Positions 1 through 8,410 of a DNA stretch of 64,000 nt are shown piece by piece (within the stretch, counting starts at the first letter, position 1; every line of letters begins with the position of its first letter). Both the position numbers and the translations under genes were made by a program. The DNA is from CAXBMB01 sp052078155 (lineage in GTDB: Bacteria; Pseudomonadota; Alphaproteobacteria; Kiloniellales; DSM-21159), in the NCBI GenBank assembly GCA_052078155.1, contig JBQJBP010000001.1, forward strand, positions 1,488,001 through 1,552,000, read 5' to 3'. The notes below the pieces were generated by a model. It saw nothing but the letters and a program-made list of their open reading frames with translations. It had not been told where the DNA came from and searched no databases.

Positions 1-99
1 ACCACCTGCGTTTTCCAGCAGATGCCGAATGGTGCTGGTTTTGCCAGCGCCCAGAAAGCCGGTGATGACCGTGGCGGGGATTTTTGAAAGATCACTCAT
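1..99 (-). CDS. cobW: CobW-type GTPase, N-terminal fragment
   Basis: The gene reads leftward and is cut by the window edge, so only 33 codons are visible from an ATG at 97-99. The translation contains the P-loop GFLGAGKT at residues 14-21, preceded by a hydrophobic strand (TVIT). This is the hallmark start of the COG0523/CobW family of G3E metal-handling GTPases. CobW proteins are thought to deliver cobalt during cobalamin synthesis. The gene lies 111 bp downstream of cobU on the same strand, so it is probably in the same riboswitch-controlled transcript. The COG0523 family also contains zinc and other metal chaperones, so the cobalt role rests on the neighbours. Confidence 0.85.
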   Translation of the reverse strand, partial: MSDLSKIPATVITGFLGAGKTSTIRHLLENAGG

Positions 100-210
100 G
101 TGCTTGTTCGACATCCATTGGAGGAAAAGGGGTAGGGGGAAAAGTTAGGGAAAGAAGGGACCTGAAGAGTTTTTGACGAAAGCCAGTAAGAGAAAGCGCT
201 TCGCCCCCCG

Positions 211-747
211 CTAACCGGGCGGCTGCCGGGGAGTTTTCAAAGGCATAACCAATCCGGCCGCCATGAAATCAACCCGATCGGCGACCCGTGCGACGGCCTG
301 GTTCAGCCGCCCGGCATGATCGCGGAAATCTCGCGCCATTTTGTTCATCGGAACGATACCAAGACCGACTTCGTTGCTGACAAAAACGACAGGGCCGGTC
401 AATTGTGGCAGGGCCTGCAGCAAGGCTGCTTCTTCCGCTGCCAGATCCTTTTCGGCCACCATCAGGTTGGTGACCCACAGGGTCAGACAATCCACCAGCA
501 CCGCTCCGTCTGGCCGGGCCAGTTTCTTCAGGCTTCCCACCAGATCCAGTGGCTCTTCCAAAGTCTGCCAGCGCGGGCCACGACGGGCTTTGTGTTCTGC
601 AATGCGCGCTGTCATTTCAGAATCATGGGCCTGGGCGGTTGCCAGGTAACCACAGGGACCACTCTGGCTTTCCACCAGAGCTTCCGCATGGGCACTCTTG
701 CCCGAACGGGCACCGCCAAGGACCAGAGTGACAGCAGGCAGGGTCAC
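211..747 (-). CDS. cobU: Bifunctional adenosylcobinamide kinase / adenosylcobinamide-phosphate guanylyltransferase
   Basis: This 178-residue protein matches the usual CobU/CobP length. It has the P-loop GGARSGKS at residues 11-18, the AEHKARRGPRWQTLEEP segment that carries the guanylylated histidine region of the family, and a Walker B-like VLVDCLTLW strand. The enzyme phosphorylates adenosylcobinamide and transfers GMP to it, preparing the nucleotide loop assembly step. The start is a GTG at 745-747, chosen because a good GAGGAG ribosome binding site lies 8 nt upstream. It is the first gene after the leftward cobalamin riboswitch and is followed by cobW. Confidence 0.95.
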   Translation of the reverse strand: MTLPAVTLVLGGARSGKSAHAEALVESQSGPCGYLATAQAHDSEMTARIAEHKARRGPRWQTLEEPLDLVGSLKKLARPDGAVLVDCLTLWVTNLMVAEKDLAAEEAALLQALPQLTGPVVFVSNEVGLGIVPMNKMARDFRDHAGRLNQAVARVADRVDFMAAGLVMPLKTPRQPPG

Positions 748-899
748 GAAGCAGACTCCTCACGCCCAAGAAACAGCAGCAAAAAGGCTGCAGCTTGAAC
801 AGCAACAAAGTAGGTCAGCGCGACAGGAAAGGACTTTGGGGGAAGGGCTCTGATCGCCCACGTCTCCCCTCGCCTCCCCGGATCGCCCCGCCCGGTGGA

Positions 900-1180
900 T
901 GCGTCGTGAGCAGTACTGAGTTAAGTACCACGGGGCCAGGTATCCTGGCTTCCGGCTCCAACACCTGACCTTCGCCTTCCCAGCCGATCCCGAGATGGAT
1001 CCGCCAGTGGCAGTGAAAGCCGGCTCACCGGTTACAGTTGCGGGGGCAGCCACGGTTCCGGTTCCCGAGTTGGGTCAACCTCGCCCGTGTTCCCTGAGTG
1101 CCCGGCAGCGCGCAGTTTGCAGCAACCGACCGGACAACCCCGTCACGACAAGAGCGACGATAGGCACTAGCCCAAGCTGG
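900..1180 (-). promoter_or_regulatory. Cobalamin riboswitch upstream of cobU-cobW
   Basis: On the minus strand the leader contains the invariant riboswitch core GCTGCCCCCGCAACTGTAA (1032-1050), the GCCACTG element (1005-1011), the AGGGAACACGGG segment (1084-1095) and the B12 box AGCCAGGATACCTGGCC (934-950), in the correct order. A 5' AGTGCC segment near 1163-1168 can pair with GGGCACT just upstream of AGGGAA. All of this lies upstream of the leftward gene cobU, so coenzyme B12 should repress cobU-cobW. The outer limits are estimates. The rightward permease gene on the other side is not controlled by this orientation. Confidence 0.95.
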
Positions 1181-1483
1181 GTCAATGATGATCAGCGGCC
1201 CCAACAGTCCCTCCAGCTGCGGCTGCCAGCCGGTGAACCTTTGATATCTCTCACTTTTTGCGAATGTTTTTAAAAGGTGTTGCTTTCAAAATAATCTTCT
1301 GCTTTCCCTAAAAGCAGAAAAAGCTCTATATCACCGCCGCGTCGCCCCAGCCTGAGGTGGTCAGTGTCGGACTTTTGGCTTAGGGTTCAGGATGGGCCCG
1401 GCCAAAGAGAAACAGAAAACAGGCTACTAAAGCCTTGTCCCCGTTATAAAAATCAAAGCCAGCACCCTTTGTCACGACTTTGA
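1181..1483. other. Intergenic region before the Ni/Co permease gene
   Basis: No gene is visible. A perfect 9-bp hairpin (TTCTGCTTT at 1297-1305, AAAGCAGAA at 1311-1319) stands in AT-rich sequence. It lacks a clean U-run on either side, so its role is unclear. The region must hold the promoter of the leftward cobU transcript and that of the rightward permease gene. I could not pick convincing -35/-10 boxes. Confidence 0.4.
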
Positions 1484-2224
1484 TTGTTCAATCGAAAGAG
1501 ACTTCAGCCCGTGTTTACCATTTTGCTTCTCGGACTTTTGATCGGCATGCAGCATGCCCTCGAAGTTGACCACCTGGCGGCCGTGGCCTCCATCGCTTCC
1601 GGGCAAAAAAACGTCAAGAAAATCATCACCAGCGGAGCTGTCTGGGGCTTGGGTCACACGCTGACTCTCATGGCCTTTGCCGGGGTCGTGGTAACTCTTG
1701 GGACTGAACTGCCGCCCACACTGGCTGAATGGCTGGAAGGCATCGTCGGGGTCATGTTGGTGGGTCTGGGTATCCATGTGCTGTGGCGTCTCTGGCGGGA
1801 CAAAGTGCACTTCCACCTGCACCGTCACGGCGACGGGGTGGTGCACTTCCACGCCCACTCCCACAAAGGCGAAACCGGTGAGCACAGCGACTCCAGCCAT
1901 GAGCATGAACATCCGCCGCTGCTGCGCACCCTGCTGGTTGGTATGATGCATGGCCTGGCCGGTTCTGCTGCCCTGATGGTCCTGACCGCCACAACCCTGC
2001 CCGACCTTTCCTGGGGATTTGCCTATGTGACTCTCTTTGGCGTCGGCTCCATCTTTGGCATGGCGGCTCTTTCCGCTGTCATCGCTCTGCCGCTGGTGCA
2101 CACTGCCAAGAAGCTGACCTGGGCCAACAACCTGCTGCGCGGCGCCGTCGGCACGGCCACCATTGTTTTGGGCGCGCTGGTAATCAGTGAAGCCTCTTCC
2201 GTGGTCTTTGCCGCCGCCAGCTAA
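1484..2224 (+). CDS. NiCoT/UreH-type nickel/cobalt permease with His-rich loop
   Basis: The protein of up to 246 residues is a polytopic membrane protein. It carries the HX4DH signature (H24, D29, H30 in QHALEVDHLAAV) that lines the metal site of NiCoT-family nickel/cobalt permeases. A second conserved-looking segment, GMMHGLAGSAAL, starts the second half. The two halves are joined by a cytoplasm- or periplasm-exposed loop very rich in His (roughly residues 106-144). At about 250 residues it resembles the short UreH-like branch. Location between cobU and cbiX suggests cobalt uptake for B12 synthesis. The TTG at 1484 gives a positively charged N-terminus, and a GTG at 1511 is an alternative start. 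Neither has a strong ribosome binding site. Confidence 0.85.
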   Translation: MFNRKRLQPVFTILLLGLLIGMQHALEVDHLAAVASIASGQKNVKKIITSGAVWGLGHTLTLMAFAGVVVTLGTELPPTLAEWLEGIVGVMLVGLGIHVLWRLWRDKVHFHLHRHGDGVVHFHAHSHKGETGEHSDSSHEHEHPPLLRTLLVGMMHGLAGSAALMVLTATTLPDLSWGFAYVTLFGVGSIFGMAALSAVIALPLVHTAKKLTWANNLLRGAVGTATIVLGALVISEASSVVFAAAS

Positions 2225-2306
2225 TCACAGAAGCACCTTCTTTGAGACCTGCCCGGTGACCGACAGAGCTTAAGCCGGCAGCGGAAATTCAAAAGAAGAT
2301 CATCAG

Positions 2307-2342
2307 AAAGGGTCGCAATCACGATAGTGGAGGCGACCCTTT
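2307..2342 (+). terminator. Intrinsic terminator after the Ni/Co permease gene
   Basis: A 10-bp stem (AAAGGGTCGC at 2307-2316 with GCGACCCTTT at 2333-2342) with a 16-nt loop is followed by a T-rich GCTTTTA tail, about 85 nt after the permease stop codon. Confidence 0.75.
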
Positions 2343-2719
2343 GCTTTTACGAACAGAGCCGTCGGTGCAAAAGGAGTGAGAAGGACGCTTGACCCAAAGC
2401 GGCCATCGCGCCTAGCGTGCCGGCAGACGGTTCCCTGGCCCGGATGCTCCGGGCAGACGTTGAACGACAGGGAAGATCTGGTGAAACACCATCAGTTCTC
2501 TTTTGGAAGTCAACTTCTTAGGGGATGAAAGTGATTGCGGTGCGGCTGACCCAGATCGGGGGCCAAGTCCGTTGCTGTCTCAGGTTCTTCTGTTGTCCGG
2601 TTCGCCCGGAGAACGGAGGCAACCCCTTGGTTGCTCAGATCACTTTTCCGTCTCGACTCGTATTTATCCCGCTTCTTACCCCTCAAGGGTAAGGGGCTGA
2701 CAGTCCAGGCAGAAAAAAC
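2343..2719 (+). promoter_or_regulatory. Structured leader region of cbiX
   Basis: This gene-free stretch of about 375 nt precedes cbiX. TTCCCTG (2431-2437) pairs with CAGGGAA (2468-2474) and encloses a second hairpin (GCCCGG 2438-2443 with CCGGGC 2449-2454). Immediately after comes a TGGTG-AAA-CACCA hairpin (2479-2491). Another hairpin (CTTACCC/GGGTAAG) lies just before the start codon. The invariant cobalamin riboswitch core seen at 1032-1050 is missing, so it cannot be called a standard B12 riboswitch. It may be a diverged one or another metal/cofactor-responsive leader. Confidence 0.45.
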
Positions 2720-3838
2720 ATGAAGACCCCCACCCAAGAAAATCCCAAGACTCCCGAAAAACTGGGCGTCATGGTCTGTGGCCACGGCAGCCGCAGCCAG
2801 GCAGCCGTTGATGAATTTGCACAGGTTGCCAAGGGCGTACGCAAGCTGCACCCGGACCTGCCGGTGGATTACGGCTACCTGGAGTTTGCCACCCCCATCA
2901 TCCGCGAGGGGCTGGACCGCCTGCGCGAACAGGGTGTCACCAAATGCCTGGCTGTGCCGGGCATGCTCTTTGCCGCCGGTCACGCCAAAAATGACATTCC
3001 CTCGGTCCTCAACACCTATCAGGCCCAGCATCCGGAAATGACCATCGCCTACGGACGGGAACTGGGCATCGATCTGAAGATGATGCGGGCTGCCGGGGAG
3101 CGGGTTCAGCAGGCTCTGGACAGTGCCGAAACCAAGGTTCCGATGGAAGAAACCCTGTTGATGGTGGTGGGACGCGGGGCATCGGACCCCGACGCCAATT
3201 CCAACGTCGCCAAGGTCATGCGCATGCTGTGGGAAGGCATGGGGTTCGGCTGGGGGGAAACCTGCTACAGCGGGGTGACCTTCCCGCTGGTGGAGCCCGG
3301 TCTCGAACACGCCACCCGCCTGGGCTACAAGCGCATCGTGGTCTTCCCCTATTTCCTCTTCACCGGGGTGCTGGTGGAACGCATCTATGCCTATGTGGAC
3401 AAGGTAGCAGCCCGCCATCCCGACATTGAATTTATCAAAGCCCCCTACCTCAATGACCATCCGCTGGTGATTGAAACCTTCGGCGACCGGCTGCAGGAGA
3501 TCCAGGACGGCGTCAACAACATGAACTGTCAGCTCTGCAAATATCGTGAGCAGGTGCTGGGCTTTGAAGCGGAAGTGGGTCTGGCGCAGGAAAGCCATCA
3601 CCACCACGTGGAAGGCCTGAATGACAAGGAAGGTTCAGACCACAGCCACTCCCACGATCATTCTCACGGTCACGACCACGGTGATGGCCATCATCACGAC
3701 CATCATCATGGGCACAGCCACTCCCACGGTCATTCTCACGGCCATGACCATGATCACGATCATGACCACCACCATCATCCTTACCCCCACGCGGATCATC
3801 CTCTGGGCCCCAATTCCCTGGACCCCAAGATCCCTTAA
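2720..3838 (+). CDS. cbiX: Sirohydrochlorin cobaltochelatase, long form with His-rich tail
   Basis: CbiX inserts cobalt into sirohydrochlorin at the start of the cobalt-early cobalamin route. The 372-residue protein has the chelatase motif MVCGHGSR (H22 as the likely metal-binding and catalytic histidine). A second chelatase-like half occupies about residues 150-265. A CQLC pair follows (C270, C273), in the position where long CbiX proteins carry a metal-cluster motif. From about residue 292 to the end it is dominated by His-Asp/Ser-His repeats, probably a cobalt store or buffer. It starts the rightward gene run cbiX-cobH-cobL-cobI-cbiG/J-cobM, with 17 nt to cobH. The assignment is firm; the tail's function is inferred from composition. 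Confidence 0.95.
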   Translation: MKTPTQENPKTPEKLGVMVCGHGSRSQAAVDEFAQVAKGVRKLHPDLPVDYGYLEFATPIIREGLDRLREQGVTKCLAVPGMLFAAGHAKNDIPSVLNTYQAQHPEMTIAYGRELGIDLKMMRAAGERVQQALDSAETKVPMEETLLMVVGRGASDPDANSNVAKVMRMLWEGMGFGWGETCYSGVTFPLVEPGLEHATRLGYKRIVVFPYFLFTGVLVERIYAYVDKVAARHPDIEFIKAPYLNDHPLVIETFGDRLQEIQDGVNNMNCQLCKYREQVLGFEAEVGLAQESHHHHVEGLNDKEGSDHSHSHDHSHGHDHGDGHHHDHHHGHSHSHGHSHGHDHDHDHDHHHHPYPHADHPLGPNSLDPKIP

Positions 3839-3855
3839 GGGATGCCGAAAGCGCC

Positions 3856-4518
3856 ATGAGCAGTTACGACTACATCAAAGATCCGGCAGCCATCTATGCC
3901 CGCTCCTTCGCCATTGTGGCGGAGGAGGCCGGGCTGGAGCGCCTACCCGAAGCCTTCCACCCGCTTGCCACACGGCTGGTGCATGCGGTGGGCATGCCGG
4001 ATCTGGTGGCGGATCTGGCTTACAGTGCCGGGGCAGTGGCTGCGGGATCCGCCGCGCTGAAAGCAGGCAAGCCGGTACTTTGTGACTGCGAAATGGTGCG
4101 TTCCGGGATCATTACGCGGCTTCTGCCTGCCGAAAACCCAGTCCTCTGCAGCCTCAACGAGCCCGAGGTGCCTGATCGGGCCAAAGCAATCGGCAACACC
4201 CGTTCTGCCGCCGCGGTTGAACTGTGGCGTGATCAACTGGAGGGGGCCGTTGTGGCCATCGGCAATGCACCGACGGCCCTCTTTCGTCTGTTGGAAATGC
4301 TGCGCGACGGTGCCCCGAAACCAGCCGTGGTGCTGGGCTTTCCCGTAGGTTTTGTCGGTGCGGCGGAGTCCAAGGACGCACTGGCCGAGAACGCGCTTGA
4401 TCTGGAGTTTGTGGCTCTGCGGGGACGCCGCGGCGGATCAGCTCTGGCCTCCGCCGCTGTCAACGCCCTGGCCGGGGGAATTGCCCGCGGATCCGGCATG
4501 GAAGGAACCAGGCCATGA
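3856..4518 (+). CDS. cobH: Precorrin-8X methylmutase
   Basis: CobH (CbiC in the cobalt-early pathway) moves a methyl group from C-11 to C-12, converting (cobalt-)precorrin-8X to (cobalt-)hydrogenobyrinate. The 220-residue length is standard. The catalytic histidine is seen at H43 in LVHAVGMPDL, matching the position known for Pseudomonas CobH. The segment CDCEMVRSGI and the nucleotide-like IGNAPTALFRLLE region are typical of the family. Its stop overlaps the start of cobL (ATGA arrangement at 4515-4518), which implies translational coupling. Confidence 0.96.
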   Translation: MSSYDYIKDPAAIYARSFAIVAEEAGLERLPEAFHPLATRLVHAVGMPDLVADLAYSAGAVAAGSAALKAGKPVLCDCEMVRSGIITRLLPAENPVLCSLNEPEVPDRAKAIGNTRSAAAVELWRDQLEGAVVAIGNAPTALFRLLEMLRDGAPKPAVVLGFPVGFVGAAESKDALAENALDLEFVALRGRRGGSALASAAVNALAGGIARGSGMEGTRP

Positions 4519-5774
4519 GCCAAGCCTCTTCCCCCTGGCTGTCTCTGGTGGGAATCGGAGAAGACGGCCTGAACGGCCTAAGCCCGGCTGCCCTGTCCCT
4601 TGTCAACAGCGCCGAGGTTCTGGTTGGAGGGGCCCGCCATCTGGCAATGGTTCCGCAAGACGAAGCTGACAGGCGGGAGCGTCTGGCCTGGCCTTCTCCC
4701 CTTTCTGCCCTGGTTTCTGAAATCAAGGCCCGCAAAGGTCAGAGGGTCTGTGTTCTGGCCACGGGCGATCCGCTCTGGTTCGGCGTGGCTGTCACCCTGG
4801 CCCGCGAGATTCCGGAGCAGGAGATGCTGGTGCTGCCATCTCCTTCTGCCTTTTCCCTGGCCTGTGCCCGCCTTGGATGGCCGCTGGCTCAGGTGGAATG
4901 CCTGACGCTGCACGGCCGCCCCCTGGGTCTGCTGCAACCGGCGCTGCAGCCCGGCAACAAAATTCTGGCCCTGAGCAACGACGGCCAAACCCCGGCTCTG
5001 GCGGCCCGCCTGCTCTGTGACAACGGCTATGGCGAGAGTATCATCACCGTGCTGGCTCACATGGGCGGCACGAAAGAAGAAATGTTCTCTGCCTCGGCCA
5101 AAGACTGGCCCGATGCCCCTTGCGCGGACTTCAACACTTTGGCCATCGACTGCCAGAGCGATCCCGAAGGAGCCTTGCTGCCCCGCAGCCCCGGCCTGCC
5201 CAATGACGCTTTTCGGGCCGATGGACAGATCACCAAACGGGAGGTCCGGGCCGCCACCCTGGCAGCTCTGGGCCCGACACCCGGGGCGCTGCTGTGGGAT
5301 GTTGGGGCTGGCTGCGGGTCTGTGGCGGTGGAGTGGATGCGCGCCGCCCTTAACAGCCAGGCCATCGCCATCGAACACAAGGACAAGCGCCTGGCCTTTC
5401 TGGCAGACAATGCCCAGAACCTGGGGGCTGGCCTGATGAAAATCGTCAAAGGTAAGGCCCCGGAGGCTCTGGAAGACCTTGCGGCTCCCGATGCCATTTT
5501 CATTGGCGGTGGGCTGACCTGTGACGGCCTGTTTGAACGTTGCTGGCAGGCCCTGAAACCCGGCGGACGGCTGGTGGCCAATGTCGTCACTCTGGACGGA
5601 GAACAACGGGTGCTCGCCCTGCAGCAAGCGCTGGGGGGCAGTCTTACCAAAATCGCCGTATCCCACGCCGAACCCATTGGCCCCTTTCAGGGCTGGCGTC
5701 CGGCCATGACCGTGACCCAATGGGCCCTGCGCAAACCCTATCATTCTTCATCTGAGCAAGATCGCGATTCCTAA
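4515..5774 (+). CDS. cobL: Precorrin-6Y C5,15-methyltransferase (decarboxylating), CbiE-CbiT fusion
   Basis: CobL methylates C-5 and C-15 and decarboxylates the C-12 acetate side chain. The 419-residue protein shows both domains expected of the fused form. The N-terminal CbiE-like tetrapyrrole methylase domain covers about residues 8-205, with VGIGEDGLNGLS and LATGDPLWFG. The C-terminal class I SAM-dependent CbiT-like domain starts near residue 230, with the motif I sequence DVGAGCGSVAVEW at about 262-274 and IFIGGGLT further on. It overlaps cobH by 4 nt, and cobI starts at the base after its stop codon, so the genes form one operon. Confidence 0.96.
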   Translation: MSQASSPWLSLVGIGEDGLNGLSPAALSLVNSAEVLVGGARHLAMVPQDEADRRERLAWPSPLSALVSEIKARKGQRVCVLATGDPLWFGVAVTLAREIPEQEMLVLPSPSAFSLACARLGWPLAQVECLTLHGRPLGLLQPALQPGNKILALSNDGQTPALAARLLCDNGYGESIITVLAHMGGTKEEMFSASAKDWPDAPCADFNTLAIDCQSDPEGALLPRSPGLPNDAFRADGQITKREVRAATLAALGPTPGALLWDVGAGCGSVAVEWMRAALNSQAIAIEHKDKRLAFLADNAQNLGAGLMKIVKGKAPEALEDLAAPDAIFIGGGLTCDGLFERCWQALKPGGRLVANVVTLDGEQRVLALQQALGGSLTKIAVSHAEPIGPFQGWRPAMTVTQWALRKPYHSSSEQDRDS

Positions 5775-6494
5775 ATGACCGGTACCCTTTACGGCCTTGG
5801 CGTCGGCCCCGGCGATCCCGAGCTGATTACCCTGAAAGCCCTGCGCCTGTTGCAAACAGCCCCTGTGGTGGCCTATCCGGCCCCGGACGACGGCCCGTCC
5901 TTTGCCCGCTCCATCGTGGCCGGTCATATGGACGCCCGCACAGAGCCACCTCTGGCCGAAGTGCCCATCATCATCCCCATGCGGGTGGAGCGGTTTCCGG
6001 CGCAGGATGTCTATGACAAGACAGCAGAAGTCCTCTCCGCCCATCTGGACCAGGGTCAGGATGTGGTGGTGCTGTGCGAAGGGGATCCCTTCTTCTACGG
6101 ATCTTTCATGTATCTCTTCGGCCGCCTGGCTGACCGCTACCCGACCGAGGTGGTGCCCGGGGTTTCCTCCATGATGACCTGTGCCGCCGCCATCGGCACA
6201 CCGCTGTCTGCGCGCAATGATGCCCTGACAGTGCTGCCCGCCCCCATGGAGGAGGACAAACTGCGTGCCAAACTGGAAAGCTGCGATGCAGCGGTGGTGA
6301 TGAAGCTGGGCCGCAACTTCCCGAAGGTCCGCAAGCTGTTTGACGAGCTGGGCCTGACTGACTTCGCCACCTATGTGGAGCGGGCCAGTCTGGAAAACCA
6401 GCGCGTCCTGCCCCTCAAAGAGGTGCCCCTGGGTACCGTTCCCTATTTTTCCATGATTCTTATGCATCGGAGAGGCCAGGCATGGAGCCTGTAA
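5775..6494 (+). CDS. cobI: Precorrin-2 C20-methyltransferase
   Basis: This 239-residue SAM-dependent tetrapyrrole methylase makes precorrin-3A, or its cobalt equivalent if it works as CbiL. The family motifs are visible: LGVGPGDPELITLKAL at the N-terminus, the CEGDPFFYGS loop at about 101-110, and VVPGVSSM in the active-site cleft. The length and the AYPAPDDGPSFARSI segment fit CobI/CbiL rather than the other methylases. The start codon directly follows the cobL stop, and the 3' end overlaps the next gene by 13 nt. Confidence 0.95.
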   Translation: MTGTLYGLGVGPGDPELITLKALRLLQTAPVVAYPAPDDGPSFARSIVAGHMDARTEPPLAEVPIIIPMRVERFPAQDVYDKTAEVLSAHLDQGQDVVVLCEGDPFFYGSFMYLFGRLADRYPTEVVPGVSSMMTCAAAIGTPLSARNDALTVLPAPMEEDKLRAKLESCDAAVVMKLGRNFPKVRKLFDELGLTDFATYVERASLENQRVLPLKEVPLGTVPYFSMILMHRRGQAWSL

Positions 6495-8410
6495 CTGCCC
6501 CAACGTCGCCCCGCGATCCGTCCGCCGACCAGCCCCTGCGTCCTGCTCTGCTGGTCCTGAGTCCCGGTGGTCTGGAAACGGCCCGCAAAATCAAAGCTGG
6601 TCTGCCGGAAGCAGAACTGCACACCCGCCTGGACCGGGTTGAAGCTGGCGAGGTGGTCTTTGAAGAAACCACAGCCCATTTGAAACAGCTGTTCCAGGCC
6701 GGTCGGCCCATTCTGGCTTTGGCTGCCAGCGGCATTGTCATCAGAGCCCTCGCCCCTCTGCTGTCTGACAAGCTCAGCGAACCGCCTGTCCTGGCGCTTG
6801 CCGAGGACGGGAGTGCTGTGGTGCCGCTGCTGGGCGGGCATCACGGGGCCAATGATCTGGCACGGCACCTGGCCGATATCCTGGCCGGCTCCGCCGCCAT
6901 AACAACCGCCGGAGATCTGCGCTTTGGCGTGGCATTGGATTCTCCGCCTCCCGGCTGGTTGCTGGGCAATCCTGCCGATGCAAAACCTGTGGCCGCAGCC
7001 CTTCTGGCCGGGGCCTCCCTGAAGCTGGATGGAGCCCTGCCCTGGTTGGAAGACAGTCGCATAAACCTGTGCGACCAGGCAGAGCTGACCGCCCGCGCCA
7101 CAGAACAACTGGACGTCGGGGACAAGCAGACCCTGATCTATCACCCCGCCACCCTGGCGCTGGGCGTTGGCTGCGAGCGCGGCTGCCCGTCTGACGAGCT
7201 GATCGATCTGGTGGAGCGCAGCCTGGCGGAGGCCAATCTGGCGCCCCAGTCCATCGCCTGCGTCACGTCCATCGACCTGAAAGCCGACGAAACCGCCGTT
7301 CATGACCTGGCCGCCCATCTGGGCGTCCCGGCCCGTTTCTTCCCCGCATCAGACCTTGAAAAAGAAAGAGACCGGCTGGCCACTCCGTCCGATGTGGTCT
7401 TTGCGGAAGTGGGGTGCCACGGCGTCAGTGAAGGGGCGGCTCTGGCCGCTGCTGGTACCGACAGCGACCTGATCCTGCCGAAGCAAAAGACCAGCAAGGC
7501 CACCTGCGCCCTGGCCCGCGCCGCCTCCCCCCTGGACCCAGCCACCATCGGCCAGGCCCGTGGTCGCCTGACCATTGTCGGCATCGGCCCCGGACAGGAT
7601 GGCTGGCGCACCCCTGAAGCCAGCCGCTTCCTGGCGGAGGCGGATCATCTCGTGGCCTATGGTCTGTATCTGGACATTCTGGGGCCAGTGATAGAAGGCA
7701 AAACCCGCCATGATTTCCCGCTGGGAGATGAAGAAAAGCGGGCTGACTATGCATTGAAGCTGGCTGCTGAAGGCAAGAACGTTGCCCTGGTTTCCTCCGG
7801 CGATGCAGGCATTTATGCCATGGCGACCCTGGTCTTTGAGCTGTTGGACCATTACCGCGACGACGCCGACTGGGATGCCATGCGACGGGTCGACATCGCC
7901 GTGACCCCCGGCATTTCCGCTCTGCAAGCCGCCGCCGCGCGGGTCGGGGCCCCTCTGGCCCACGACTTCTGCACCATCTCCCTGTCCGATTTGCTGACCC
8001 CCTGGGAAACCATCCAGCAGCGCCTGAAAGCCTGCGCTGAGGGCGATTTCATTGTCGCCTTTTACAATCCGGTGTCCAAACGCCGCCGGACCCAACTGGC
8101 CTATGCCAAGGAGGTTCTGCTGGGCCATCGCAGCGGCGACACGCCGGTGATCCTGGCCTCAAATCTGGGGCGGCCAACCGAACAGGTGCGCCACCGGACC
8201 CTGGCCTCCCTGGACATTGACGAAGTGGACATGCTGACCCTGGTTCTGGTGGGCAACAACCAGACCCGATGCGTGCCCCGCACAAAACACAAATCCGACG
8301 ACCGCCTGTGGGTTTACACCCCCAGAGGCTACGCCAAAAAGCACGATGACGTGCAGGCGGAAATCCGGGCTGAACAGGCCACCAACAGTCAGAAGGAACT
8401 GAGCCAATGA
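6482..8410 (+). CDS. cbiG-cobJ: CbiG-CobJ fusion: cobalt-precorrin-5A hydrolase / precorrin-3B C17-methyltransferase
   Basis: At 642 residues this is two enzymes in one chain. Residues ~20-130 form the CbiG N-terminal domain, with the GGHHGANDLAR motif. Residues ~224-345 form the CbiG C-terminal (CobE-like) domain, with ALGVGCERG and EVGCHGVSEGAAL. From about residue 361 comes a complete tetrapyrrole methylase domain (IVGIGPGQDGW, SSGDAGIYAM, VTPGISALQAAAARVGAPLA) that matches CobJ/CbiH. CbiG opens the delta-lactone after ring contraction, and CobJ methylates C-17 and contracts the ring. CbiG is characteristic of the cobalt-early pathway. The fusion is known in other proteobacteria. It overlaps cobI and, by 4 nt, cobM. 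Confidence 0.94.
   Translation: MEPVTAPTSPRDPSADQPLRPALLVLSPGGLETARKIKAGLPEAELHTRLDRVEAGEVVFEETTAHLKQLFQAGRPILALAASGIVIRALAPLLSDKLSEPPVLALAEDGSAVVPLLGGHHGANDLARHLADILAGSAAITTAGDLRFGVALDSPPPGWLLGNPADAKPVAAALLAGASLKLDGALPWLEDSRINLCDQAELTARATEQLDVGDKQTLIYHPATLALGVGCERGCPSDELIDLVERSLAEANLAPQSIACVTSIDLKADETAVHDLAAHLGVPARFFPASDLEKERDRLATPSDVVFAEVGCHGVSEGAALAAAGTDSDLILPKQKTSKATCALARAASPLDPATIGQARGRLTIVGIGPGQDGWRTPEASRFLAEADHLVAYGLYLDILGPVIEGKTRHDFPLGDEEKRADYALKLAAEGKNVALVSSGDAGIYAMATLVFELLDHYRDDADWDAMRRVDIAVTPGISALQAAAARVGAPLAHDFCTISLSDLLTPWETIQQRLKACAEGDFIVAFYNPVSKRRRTQLAYAKEVLLGHRSGDTPVILASNLGRPTEQVRHRTLASLDIDEVDMLTLVLVGNNQTRCVPRTKHKSDDRLWVYTPRGYAKKHDDVQAEIRAEQATNSQKELSQ

Noticed and set aside
1484..2224. 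Riboswitch control of the Ni/Co permease
   Set aside because: The cobalamin riboswitch at 900-1180 reads on the minus strand, away from this gene. No riboswitch core was found on the plus strand in front of it.
4578..5744. Long open frame antisense to cobL
   Set aside because: It is a by-product of GC-rich codon use in cobL. The translation is Gly/Gln-rich with no domain and no ribosome binding site. The same holds for other long antisense frames in cob and Tad genes.
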